From positions 87,257 to 151,256 of the forward strand of contig WQXH01000001.1 of assembly GCA_009784945.1 (NCBI GenBank): a stretch of 64,000 bases of DNA. Reading direction: 5' to 3'. Below are positions 35,131 through 42,367 of the stretch, in pieces. This DNA is from Coriobacteriia bacterium (lineage in GTDB: Bacteria; Actinomycetota; Coriobacteriia; Coriobacteriales; UBA8131). The first letter of the stretch is position 1. Every line of letters begins with the position of its first letter. A program made the translations under genes and the position numbers. Under the pieces are notes generated by a model. The model saw only the letters and a program-made list of their open reading frames with translations, did not search any database and was not told the origin of the DNA.

Positions 35131-35939
35131 AAGCTCCGGAGAAGCAGAACTCACGTTTGCTGCAACATTACTCTACATAACAATTATTATCAGAATTACC
35201 CATAGCATATCATGAGCATTAAAAGCGGTATTCATCAATTCGCATACTACCCGTTTTAATATGCAGCGTGTTTTCTTGGTTAAACCAGTTGACACTACTT
35301 GACGATGCCCAAGTAAATTTTCCATTCAAATCGAAAATTTACCAGAACAAAAATACTACCACAAAACCACTCGTATCGCTCACCACACATTGAGCGAAAA
35401 CAACATGTCATACTGCGCAAATTAATTTGACACAACTATATAGTTAACGTATGTGTAACGTGAAAAAAAGCACTAAAAACAGCTATTATCTTATGAAACC
35501 CCTGGTAAACCCCTATGTAACGTTGTAACACTGTAACACATATAGGGTAGTAAATGATAATTAATAACACAATAAGTAGTGGAATTTGAGGAAAAACCAC
35601 CTAAAAAGGCAAATAAAAAGAGTGAAGGACTTCGCGTTACGCGTTACAAACCCCAAAAACAGCCATCTACCAGCACTTTAGCCGTAACACAGCCTGTAAC
35701 GTGACTACTTTTAACCTTCACTCCACGCACAAACCTGTAACGTAAGAGCCGTTTTTCATGTAACAGCTAATAACATATCTACATAATTTGTAACACAAAC
35801 AAGCTCAAAATATAACTGCTAACGTAACAAACAATTACAACGCGTCCACCATCTGACAACCCCTTAAAAGACATAAAAGCAACACCCAATACGGTTGATA
35901 ACGTCCTGCGTTGGAGGTTGCAAAAAGGAAGGAATCACC
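35131..35939. other. 809-bp non-coding AT-rich region with TGTAAC repeats (possible origin or control region)
   Basis: No credible gene on either strand. Ten GTAAC cores read on the plus strand (starting 35455, 35517, 35525, 35533, 35684, 35696, 35737, 35760, 35790, 35824) and two inverted GTTAC (35636, 35643). CCTGTAACG occurs exactly twice (35693, 35734). TTGACA hexamers occur at 35289 and 35427, and one operator-like palindrome at 35315. This is the pattern of iterons of a replication origin or of multiple protein-binding sites; which one cannot be told from sequence alone. Confidence 0.6.
35315..35340. promoter_or_regulatory. palindrome copy A (operator-like)
   Basis: AAATTTTCCATTCAAATCG plus AAAATTT: a 26-bp near-perfect palindrome sharing TTTTCnATTCnAATCGAAAA with copies B and C. 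It lies inside the non-coding leader region. Confidence 0.5.
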
Positions 35940-36296
35940 ATGCACACAGTAATAGGCAATTCGCAAGTCCTAGCAATCAAGTCAGCCAGCCACCAGCACG
36001 CACTCCTAAAAGAGCACGAAGCCAAACAAATAAAAAGAAAGCTACCACTCAAAAACGGGCAAAAGGTATTAAACCTCATGCACCCGGAAGACCGAAAGCT
36101 ACAAGCAAGCACACCACTACCGGTATCAGCCTTCGTAGTCAGTGATTGGGCAATCAGCGTACACCCATACGCTAAAAACAACCAAATAATCAAGCTACCA
36201 AAACCACGCCGCATGACACCAAAGCAAATGCTAGAAGCAGCACAAGCTGCCGGGCATACAAGGCAAGCGCAAGTAGTAGCGGCTGTAGCAAGATAA
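35940..36296 (+). CDS. hypothetical phage protein, basic
   Basis: 118 residues from ATG 35940, which follows AAGGAAGGA; the track's earlier start has no ribosome site. The protein is rich in Lys/Arg/His and Ala, has no Cys, and ends QAAGHTRQAQVVAAVAR. I do not recognise it. It is the first gene after the TGTAAC region and is followed by a strong hairpin, so it may form its own short transcript. Confidence 0.6.
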   Translation: MHTVIGNSQVLAIKSASHQHALLKEHEAKQIKRKLPLKNGQKVLNLMHPEDRKLQASTPLPVSAFVVSDWAISVHPYAKNNQIIKLPKPRRMTPKQMLEAAQAAGHTRQAQVVAAVAR

Positions 36297-36305
36297 CCAA
36301 CTCCC

Positions 36306-36350
36306 AGCAAGCCCTCCCCTCTTTCTCCAATCGGAGGGGAGCGCTTTGCT
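36306..36350 (+). terminator. long hairpin after the first phage gene
   Basis: CTCCCCTC pairs with GAGGGGAG across a 12-base loop, and the stem continues as AGCAAGC with GCTTTGCT after one mismatch. There is no T-run immediately behind, and palindrome B starts 14 bases later. It is probably a terminator or attenuator. Confidence 0.5.
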
Positions 36351-36363
36351 ATACCCAAAAACA

Positions 36364-36383
36364 TTTTCTATTCGAATCGAAAA
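36364..36383. promoter_or_regulatory. palindrome copy B (operator-like)
   Basis: TTTTCTATTCGAATCGAAAA, palindromic at 18 of 20 positions, 43 bases before ATG 36427. It is identical to copy C. Confidence 0.6.
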
Positions 36384-36426
36384 CTTCGATTTAAAACACA
36401 CACTCAAAACAAGGAGGGATCCCACC

Positions 36427-36645
36427 ATGGCGCAAATACTAATGCCGCTAAGCTCATACGAACCGTGGAGCGGCGCAAGTGAAACATACAAAACCATAGA
36501 AGAAGCTAGCAAGCTAGATGAGTTAGATGAGCTGATAGAAAAGTTGTACCCAAACGGTATTGATGAGACAACGCTAAATGACTTTTTGTGGTTCGATGCT
36601 GATTTCATCTTTAAGAGTCTTAAGATTGAAACGGGGCCAACATGA
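36427..36645 (+). CDS. small phage protein, unknown
   Basis: 72 residues from ATG 36427, chosen because AAGGAGGG lies just upstream; the track start at 36346 runs through palindrome B. Acidic, with a Leu/Asp/Glu-rich middle (ASKLDELDELIEKLYP) that could be helical. No recognised domain. Its stop overlaps the next start (ATGA), so the two are coupled. Confidence 0.65.
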   Translation: MAQILMPLSSYEPWSGASETYKTIEEASKLDELDELIEKLYPNGIDETTLNDFLWFDADFIFKSLKIETGPT

Positions 36646-36899
36646 TAGTTGATGGAAGAAAGATACTTGACTTAATAAAAAAAGACCCTGATAGCCCGTA
36701 CCTAGCTGATGACATTGCAACAGGCATAGAGCTTGGTTCTTTTGACATCGCAAGCTGCGAAACCTGTCGATACAAAAACAGGCTATGGGCTGGTGGTTAT
36801 CAGTGTAAAATCACAGGACAATTCATAACAAGAATTAAATATTGCGGGATGTACGAGTTAGCGCTGACAGACTTGTCAAAGTACAAGCGTCTGGATTAG
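36642..36899 (+). CDS. small Cys-rich phage protein (CETC...IKYCG family)
   Basis: 85 residues with CETCRYKNRLWAGGYQCKITGQFITRIKYCGMYE, four cysteines in a zinc-finger-like spacing. The same C-terminal pattern recurs in the gene at 38956 (CETCKRAQ...CTSIKYCGLWE), so these are paralogues. Role unknown; perhaps an early regulator. It starts on the previous stop (ATGA). Confidence 0.7.
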   Translation: MIVDGRKILDLIKKDPDSPYLADDIATGIELGSFDIASCETCRYKNRLWAGGYQCKITGQFITRIKYCGMYELALTDLSKYKRLD

Positions 36900-36922
36900 C
36901 AGCTTCACCCTGCCAAGAATTA

Positions 36923-36942
36923 TTTTCTATTCGAATCGAAAA
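36923..36942. promoter_or_regulatory. palindrome copy C (operator-like)
   Basis: TTTTCTATTCGAATCGAAAA, identical to copy B, only three bases before the AAGGAAGGA ribosome site of the YraN-like gene. Confidence 0.6.
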
Positions 36943-36959
36943 ACAAGGAAGGAATCATA

Positions 36960-37319
36960 ATGAGCAACAAGACGAGCAACGAGGAGCTCGGTAAACTGCT
37001 TGCGTTTGTTTACCTGGCTGAAAAGGGTATAAACATCATTGAAAAAAGCTGGAGTGATGGAGATTTACAGGTTGACGCAATCATAGAAGAAGACAAAGAC
37101 CTAGTGTTTATTCAGATAAGAACAAGCTGAATACCTGGTGAATTTCCCAGGACCAGCTTTACTAAAAAGAACCGCGAAGAAGTAGAAAAGGCGGCTATCG
37201 CATACCTAATGAGAAATAAAGTAGAGTCAAAAAAGGTGAGGTTTGACATCATCGACATAGCTATCACTGGTGAGCAGCAGTGTTTCCTCAGACACCATCG
37301 TGATGCATTTGCTGTGTGA
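36960..37319 (+). pseudogene. YraN (UPF0102)-like gene interrupted by an in-frame TGA
   Basis: Missed by the track because it is split. From ATG 36960, after a good AAGGAAGGA site, the frame reads LGKLLAFVYLAEKGINIIEKSW...VDAIIEEDKDLVFIQIRTS, then TGA (37128-37130). It then continues in the same frame with NREEVEKAAIAYLMRNKVESKKVRFDIIDIAI...HHRDAFAV to TGA 37317. Together this matches the YraN endonuclease-like fold (LGExxAxxYLxxxGYxILxxNW, VFVEVKTR, VRFDVVAV, IENAF). The nuclease residues GEID and EVK read LQVD and QIR, so even a full product would probably be inactive. It is either a decayed gene, a recoded one, or a real 56-residue product. Confidence 0.65.
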
Positions 37320-37325
37320 GCAAAA

Positions 37326-37344
37326 TTTATATTCAAGTTGAAAA
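37326..37344. promoter_or_regulatory. palindrome copy D (degenerate)
   Basis: TTTATATTCAAGTTGAAAA keeps the ATTC...GAAAA frame of copies B and C but is less symmetrical. It overlaps the start of the AAAGGAGG site of the next gene. Confidence 0.3.
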
Positions 37345-37353
37345 GGAGGCGTC

Positions 37354-37593
37354 ATGACCTACGTATTGAAAATCGAGTGTGTCGATTGTGGCACAACATT
37401 AGATGAAGGAAGTTTCGATTGCCTTGGTGAATTGATAGATTACGCCGAGTGTTCTGACATTCGGCACAGCAAGGACACTCACTGGCTTCATGTTTGTTCT
37501 GTTTGTATGGTCAACAGAAGAGTATCTAACACACTCGTGCGTACAGAGAGCCACGGTTGGAGGCGCTATGAAGAGGCGCAGTTCTTGTTATGA
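37354..37593 (+). CDS. small Cys-rich phage protein
   Basis: 79 residues with CVDCG near the N-terminus, single Cys residues in the middle (FDCLG, ECSD) and CSVCMVNRR at about 48, a possible zinc ribbon. Strong AAAGGAGG ribosome site. No family recognised. Its stop overlaps the next start. Confidence 0.65.
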   Translation: MTYVLKIECVDCGTTLDEGSFDCLGELIDYAECSDIRHSKDTHWLHVCSVCMVNRRVSNTLVRTESHGWRRYEEAQFLL

Positions 37594-37751
37594 GGACAAA
37601 GTTAACACTGGTGATAGCTCTGTTTGTACTAACAATATTTGCCATGCCGGTTCTTGCTTGCACTGTTGAACAAATAACCATGCCACCGACCAGGCTTGCC
37701 AAACCGGACTATCAACAACTACTAACAACAATAGGAAGGAGACCGCTATGA
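37590..37751 (+). CDS. 53-residue putative phage lipoprotein
   Basis: Too short for the track. ATG 37590 overlaps the previous stop (ATGA) and the stop TGA 37749-37751 overlaps the next ATG, so it fits an unbroken coupled chain. It reads MRTKLTLVIALFVLTIFAMPVLAC: a positive n-region, a 16-residue hydrophobic core and a lipobox-like VLAC. About 29 residues follow (TVEQITMPPTRLAKPDYQQ). It would sit outside the membrane, lipid-anchored. Small phage lipoproteins of this kind can block superinfection; that role is inference here. Confidence 0.6.
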   Translation: MRTKLTLVIALFVLTIFAMPVLACTVEQITMPPTRLAKPDYQQLLTTIGRRPL

Positions 37752-37990
37752 CAGTTCTAATACACACGGACAAGCCTGAAAGCTGCATTCATTGCACTTT
37801 CTATAGTAAGTATGATGAAAAGCTGTTCCGCTGCCACGCTATGCCGAAAAGAGAGGGGTGGTTTGCTCCGCACTTAGAATGTCTTTATTTTTTACCAAGC
37901 TGGTGCCCACTTATCGAGGTAAAAGCTGGCACAGTCCATGATGCAATCATGGGCGAGGTTACTGTCTGGGTGGAGGTGGCAGCATCATGA
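37748..37990 (+). CDS. small Cys-rich phage protein
   Basis: 80 residues with CIHCTFYSKYDEKLFRCH and LECLYFLPSWCP, a treble-clef- or zinc-finger-like set. Coupled to both neighbours by ATGA overlaps. Function unknown. Confidence 0.65.
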   Translation: MTVLIHTDKPESCIHCTFYSKYDEKLFRCHAMPKREGWFAPHLECLYFLPSWCPLIEVKAGTVHDAIMGEVTVWVEVAAS

Positions 37991-38496
37991 GCATAACTAA
38001 GGAACTACGAAACTACGCGATGTCTATCAACAGCCCCGCTTTTCGCAAAACAATAAGTACCACTGCTGACCAGATTGACGAAGCCCACCAAAAAGTATTG
38101 GACGCTCAGTGGAGCAAAGCACTGGAAAGCCTCAGAGGCACCTTCGCGGAATCCCACATCGAGCTACCCAAAGACGCTAACGACAATCACATCAAGGCTG
38201 GGGACAGGATAAAAACTGGTGACTTTTCTTATACTGCTAACTTCGTTGGTCGTGACGCTGCCGGCAACGGTATCGTTGTAGAGACTGAACGTATGACATG
38301 GATGCCAAGCTTCAGCGTAACCCTTGACAAGCACGATTCTCAAGAGGCGATAGACGCAGATGCAGAGTTAGATTGGGTTGACTACCTTGAAAAACACAAC
38401 CTTGAGGACGTGCCAAGTGGTTGCGTGAAAGTGCAAATGCTCCACCTTCTCCGCCGCCAACGTGAATTGCTGGAGGGTGCTTATGTCGATTACTAA
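37987..38496 (+). CDS. phage protein, MSITKELR family (long form)
   Basis: 169 residues. The N-terminus MSITKELRNYA...TADQIDEAH is shared with the next gene (MSITKELREWG...IADRIDEAH), so the two arose by duplication. A middle stretch, IKAGDRIKTGDFSYTANFVGRD, looks like a small beta barrel. Unknown function. Confidence 0.65.
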   Translation: MSITKELRNYAMSINSPAFRKTISTTADQIDEAHQKVLDAQWSKALESLRGTFAESHIELPKDANDNHIKAGDRIKTGDFSYTANFVGRDAAGNGIVVETERMTWMPSFSVTLDKHDSQEAIDADAELDWVDYLEKHNLEDVPSGCVKVQMLHLLRRQRELLEGAYVDY

Positions 38497-38782
38497 AGAG
38501 CTTAGAGAGTGGGGTTGGTGCAATCTTGATGTGATAGATAACAGAAAAAGTAGTCTTGTAGCCATTGCCGACCGCATAGATGAAGCGCATACCAATATGG
38601 GAGACAACATTGCTGAGCTAGCGAAGGAAAACGTCATACTATGTGAGGATGCGATGAAGTACCGCAACAAGGCTCTCAAGTACTGCTGCTATCAACGCAA
38701 GTGCAATTTCAGAGACATATGCGAGCACCCTGATGGTGAGTGGTGTGAGGATGTCGTTAAGGAGGTAGATAGCGATGTCTGA
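38483..38782 (+). CDS. phage protein, MSITKELR family (short, Cys-rich form)
   Basis: 99 residues from ATG 38483, preceded by GGAGGG five bases upstream; the track's start at 38462 is less likely. N-terminus paralogous to the preceding gene; C-terminus has CCYQRKCNFRDICEHPDGEWC, five cysteines. Overlaps both neighbours. Confidence 0.65.
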   Translation: MSITKELREWGWCNLDVIDNRKSSLVAIADRIDEAHTNMGDNIAELAKENVILCEDAMKYRNKALKYCCYQRKCNFRDICEHPDGEWCEDVVKEVDSDV

Positions 38783-38969
38783 CGTATGCCACTGGACAGA
38801 AGAAGAAGATAGCAGCTATTGGGAAACTGATTGCGACCAAGCCTTCACGCTCATTGACGGCAAACCCAGCGACAACCTCATGGTTTACTGCTGCTATTGC
38901 GGCAACGAGCTGGAAGAAGTGCCGTACTCAGATATAGACGAAAGCGAGGTAGACAATGAGACCGATTGA
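38775..38969 (+). CDS. small zinc-ribbon-like phage protein
   Basis: 64 residues: CHWTEEEDSSYWETDCDQAF...YCCYCGNELEE. The CxxTExxxxYWETxC...CxYCG layout is a common one in phage early regions. Probably binds zinc; role unknown. It overlaps both neighbours by 8 and 14 bases. Confidence 0.7.
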   Translation: MSDVCHWTEEEDSSYWETDCDQAFTLIDGKPSDNLMVYCCYCGNELEEVPYSDIDESEVDNETD

Positions 38970-39216
38970 TAGGGATAGGCTGCTGCGACATGTTGATTCA
39001 GAACTGTCAAGCGAGCATGAGGAATCCGAGTGGGACAAAGGGTACAACGATGCGCTTAATAACGTGAGAATGCTCATTGAGTATGGCAACCTCGACCTCG
39101 GCACCTGCGAGACGTGTAAACGCGCACAGAAGAGATTTGAACAGAGAGATAGATGCGAACGAACCGACATCTATTGCACAAGCATCAAATACTGCGGCCT
39201 ATGGGAGGAGCACTAA
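38956..39216 (+). CDS. small Cys-rich phage protein (CETC...IKYCG family, second copy)
   Basis: 86 residues; acidic helical N-terminus, then GTCETCKRAQKRFEQRDRCERTDIYCTSIKYCGLWEEH, paralogous to the gene at 36642. Unknown function. A short gap with a weak GAGCG/CGCTC hairpin follows before the next gene. Confidence 0.68.
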   Translation: MRPIDRDRLLRHVDSELSSEHEESEWDKGYNDALNNVRMLIEYGNLDLGTCETCKRAQKRFEQRDRCERTDIYCTSIKYCGLWEEH

Positions 39217-39283
39217 ATCTTATTATTAGAGCGCTGCAAGACGCTCAACTAACTTAATTAAACAAATATTGAAAGGATTTACC

Positions 39284-40564
39284 ATGGAACACAGACGTGT
39301 GATAGGTGAGCGCGAGCATGAGATTTTGCGCTCATATGACGTGAGAACGACTTACTCAAAAGTTTTTGCCGAGCTTGATGAAGTGTATGTGAAACGAGAA
39401 GAACTCTGGGGCTATGCTGGGTTCGAACACGGCACGATATATAACATCCCGCCGTTTATCAGTGAACTCGAAAAAAACGAGATAATGGAGATTGATGAAG
39501 ATACACCTAAACGCAGTAACTCGATGTTCGAGGTACGCATGGTTGCAGCTGACAAACTCATTGTTAAACTAGAAACCAAGTCGTACAGACTGAATTTTCA
39601 CCCAGGTGCGATAATCTCTGCTGCACAAAAGGCTGGCTCAAGTATCGGGAGTGAAAGATCAGGCTCAGTTTGTTGTTTTGGTTACGAAAAGGAGTACGAA
39701 GGAACTGCTCTGCAACTCGCTTTTGACCCTCATATAGCCGTCTTGGAGCCTCTTGACAATGAGGGAAGGAAGAAAACAGGCTTTCAAATGCTCTTCTTGG
39801 GAACAACAGGGCTTCATGCCTATGGGAACCTTTATAGAGGTAATGGTCACTGTATCGACAGGATGTCCACAGAACTCATAAGAGACATTTCTATGATCGA
39901 GCTTTCGGTGAAAGACCCTGATAATCATCTTGATGTTGATGTCGCAACGGCTTTGTGCCGTATCACTAGTATGGCCAACGCTTGGACTGTACACTTGGCT
40001 ACCTGTCTTCATCAACGCACAGACATCACACCAGGGCAACTTGTCTGCTGTGACGAAGATGTGTTTGACCTAGAGGAGTGGACTCCATTGGCAGGTAGAA
40101 ACAAGAGTAGCCACTGGGACGAGTATGGAGAGCAAATTGAAAACGAACATGACAGTATATTTATGTGCTATATGGACTCGCGCATTAGTGGTACGGGGAA
40201 TTGGAAGGCAAAAGAGATTTACAGGCCATTTTCCACTAGAGAAGTTCATGAATTGGTAGAGAAAACGCACTTGTTTTCTAGCTGGAAAAAATGTCCGAAC
40301 TGTGGCGAAATACTTACGCGAAAAGATAGGGAAGAAGTAAGATACACCATTGGAGAAAGTCTTGGTCTAGAAGGTATTTACTGCTCACTTCAGTGCGCTA
40401 TAGAGAGTGCTCACTATCACTGCACCAAATCAATGGCAGTGGGCGATGAAACAGTATCGCTTGTGAATGGAAAAATGGTTATAATCCCCGCTGTGGCTGA
40501 GAGACGCTGCCGACCGCGCCAAGCTGAAGGTGGTGAGGAAAGTGGACATCAAAGCGCTGCTTAA
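39284..40564 (+). CDS. hypothetical phage protein with C-terminal zinc ribbon
   Basis: 426 residues from ATG 39284, which has GAAAGGA six bases upstream (the track's TTG 39269 precedes that site). Most of the protein is unrecognised. Near the C-terminus it has CPNCGEIL...GIYCSLQCAIESAHYHC, a treble-clef-like zinc site. Its 3' end overlaps the next gene's listed start. Confidence 0.65.
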   Translation: MEHRRVIGEREHEILRSYDVRTTYSKVFAELDEVYVKREELWGYAGFEHGTIYNIPPFISELEKNEIMEIDEDTPKRSNSMFEVRMVAADKLIVKLETKSYRLNFHPGAIISAAQKAGSSIGSERSGSVCCFGYEKEYEGTALQLAFDPHIAVLEPLDNEGRKKTGFQMLFLGTTGLHAYGNLYRGNGHCIDRMSTELIRDISMIELSVKDPDNHLDVDVATALCRITSMANAWTVHLATCLHQRTDITPGQLVCCDEDVFDLEEWTPLAGRNKSSHWDEYGEQIENEHDSIFMCYMDSRISGTGNWKAKEIYRPFSTREVHELVEKTHLFSSWKKCPNCGEILTRKDREEVRYTIGESLGLEGIYCSLQCAIESAHYHCTKSMAVGDETVSLVNGKMVIIPAVAERRCRPRQAEGGEESGHQSAA

Positions 40565-41471
40565 AATGAGTCAACAAGAAATAAAAGACGCAGCTCTCGG
40601 CCTCAACGGAGCCAGAGAAATTGTCGGTTCTACAGGGAAATCATCAGTAATTGTTCAAGGTACAGTTCCATTTGTGCTAATGGCACACATGGATACCTAT
40701 TACTGCGATGAACCAAAGACAATCATTTACGAGAGAGGGAGATTGTCTGTTCCAAAAAACTCAGTAGCTGGGGTGGGAGGCGACGACCGCTGCGGTTGCT
40801 GGACACTTTTTAAAGCCGCTGACTGGGAGCGCTCTCCTACCCTGTTGTTTTGTGAAGATGAAGAGCTTTGTGGAACTGGCTCTTCTCCAGGACTACATTT
40901 GCATGATTGGTCTGAGTATAAATGTTTTGTTGAGGTTGATGGCCCTGGATATGGGGTTTTTTACTCCGGAAGCACGTCAAATTCGACTCTCGACAGCTTT
41001 ATGGAAAATGAGCTTGGCCTAACAAAGCAGCTAACGTCATATAACGATATAGCTGAAATATGCAGACCAGGAAACCCTCCAGGAATAACACTGGGAGCGG
41101 CTTACTACAACCAACATGACGCGTCCAGGGAGTGGATTTCTGAATTCGGGCTTGTAGTTCAGCTTGAAGTTCTCAAACAAATGGTTCGTGTAATCGGCCG
41201 CCTTGATTGGTCTGTAGTGCCTCAAGTGGCGAAATCACGTTGGAGGACTGGCTCATGTTACAGCGCCTATTCCCACGGCTTAGGACATGAAGGCGAAAGG
41301 GTAAAAGGTAAAAAACCAGAGTTGGGTGAGCAAGCTACTGTAAAGATAATCAATGAGCCGACAGAAAAGCACAGCTACGATTACGGAGCCATGGGCGAGT
41401 GTGAGCTTGCACCGTCATGCTCTGGCTGCAAGTGGGAAGAAGCATGTGGGTACGATATATATGCGGCGTAA
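40530..41471 (+). CDS. phage M28-like metallopeptidase-fold protein
   Basis: 313 residues resembling zinc aminopeptidases. Seen: LMAHMDTYY (HxD), GVGGDDRCGCW, LLFCEDEELCGTGS (EE), VEVDGPG, and YNDIAEICRPG...GAAYYNQHDASREWI, which match the metal and general-base positions of a phage-borne M28-type group. The C-terminus has an extra cluster CELAPSCSGCKWEEACGYD. Substrate and role are unknown. The start is uncertain: GTG 40530 overlaps the previous gene; ATG 40566 directly follows its stop. Confidence 0.65.
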   Translation: MVRKVDIKALLKMSQQEIKDAALGLNGAREIVGSTGKSSVIVQGTVPFVLMAHMDTYYCDEPKTIIYERGRLSVPKNSVAGVGGDDRCGCWTLFKAADWERSPTLLFCEDEELCGTGSSPGLHLHDWSEYKCFVEVDGPGYGVFYSGSTSNSTLDSFMENELGLTKQLTSYNDIAEICRPGNPPGITLGAAYYNQHDASREWISEFGLVVQLEVLKQMVRVIGRLDWSVVPQVAKSRWRTGSCYSAYSHGLGHEGERVKGKKPELGEQATVKIINEPTEKHSYDYGAMGECELAPSCSGCKWEEACGYDIYAA

Positions 41472-41518
41472 CAAATGAATAAGTACTGGTGTTTATTTAC
41501 TAGTGCGCATATACACGC

Positions 41519-41581
41519 AGATGGCTAGGTGTTTATGGTATAATATCTACATGGAAGGAGCGACTAACACACTAGGCATCT
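41519..41581 (+). promoter_or_regulatory. extended -10 promoter flanked by an inverted repeat
   Basis: TGGTATAAT (41536-41544) is a perfect TGn-TATAAT. AGATGGCTAGGTGT (41519-41532) and ACACTAGGCATCT (41569-41581) form an imperfect inverted repeat on either side, the layout of a repressor or activator site. It lies before the genes for 41623 onward, including the replication genes. Confidence 0.55.
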
Positions 41582-41622
41582 AGCTTTTATTTATCATTTA
41601 AAAACAATAGAAAGGAGCCAAG

Positions 41623-42063
41623 ATGGCGCAAGCAGTAGTGGTACAAGGTGAAACATACGATGAAATAAGAACTCTCCTAAGCTTTATCTCAAATGGGCTT
41701 GACTCATACAATGCAGAGGAGGACTTGTGCGACCCAACCAAAGAGCCTGATTACGCTGATAAGTCTGGAACAGACCTATATGACGAGTTGTACGAGGAAG
41801 GTAAAGATGAACGATTCAGCACAGCCAAGAATGCAGAAAGAGCATTTATTAAGGTTCTTGATGATCTGAGGTTAAACGTGATTGAAGAAGGTGACGACTA
41901 CATAACAGTCGAGACAAAAGACATTGAGCCGCTCACTCAACTCGAGCTGCAAGAGCTACTCCAAGCTTCATGGAACTATCGTTCGACAGTTTCCAGGGAA
42001 TTCCGTTATGATTCACCAAGGCTAAGTTACAAAATACGGAGAGCAGCCGACCAAGTAGATTAG
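41623..42063 (+). CDS. hypothetical phage protein, acidic
   Basis: 146 residues, very Asp/Glu-rich, with AAAGGAG before the ATG. No recognised domain. First gene after the promoter at 41.5 kb, heading the replication block. Confidence 0.65.
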   Translation: MAQAVVVQGETYDEIRTLLSFISNGLDSYNAEEDLCDPTKEPDYADKSGTDLYDELYEEGKDERFSTAKNAERAFIKVLDDLRLNVIEEGDDYITVETKDIEPLTQLELQELLQASWNYRSTVSREFRYDSPRLSYKIRRAADQVD

Positions 42064-42093
42064 TATCCAATTCTTCGAGCGAGAGGTTTAAAA

Positions 42094-42342
42094 ATGGTAA
42101 AAAATATCATAACTGACGAAGACTTTGAACTTCGAGAATTCGCAGAAGCTAACGGGCTAAGAGACGTGGTAATCGCTCGTGACAGAAAGTACGCCACAAT
42201 TCGACAAACACCAGATGCTAGGAGATTTGTAATCTACATCGGCAGGTCATACCGAGGCTGGTCAAAAGAATACGAAGTTGCTATAAGGAAAGCTAAGGAG
42301 CTACTTGCAGTCATGTCTGGTGATAAATATGTCGCCGCGTAA
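42094..42342 (+). CDS. small hypothetical phage protein
   Basis: 82 residues, mixed charge, with RFVIYIGRSYRGWSKEYEVAIRKAKELLAV, which looks like a strand-helix unit. GAGAGG lies upstream. Unknown function. Confidence 0.6.
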   Translation: MVKNIITDEDFELREFAEANGLRDVVIARDRKYATIRQTPDARRFVIYIGRSYRGWSKEYEVAIRKAKELLAVMSGDKYVAA

Positions 42343-42367
42343 GACAAAACCAATTAAAGGTCAACAA

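Noticed and set aside
35440-35830. TGTAAC array considered as CRISPR
   Set aside because: Cores are 5-9 bases with irregular spacing, no constant repeat of 25 bases or more and no cas genes nearby.
35864-36364. 166-residue minus-strand ORF, Cys-rich and hydrophobic
   Set aside because: Antisense to the first phage gene, which has a strong ribosome site; composition is what an AT-rich basic gene gives in reverse.
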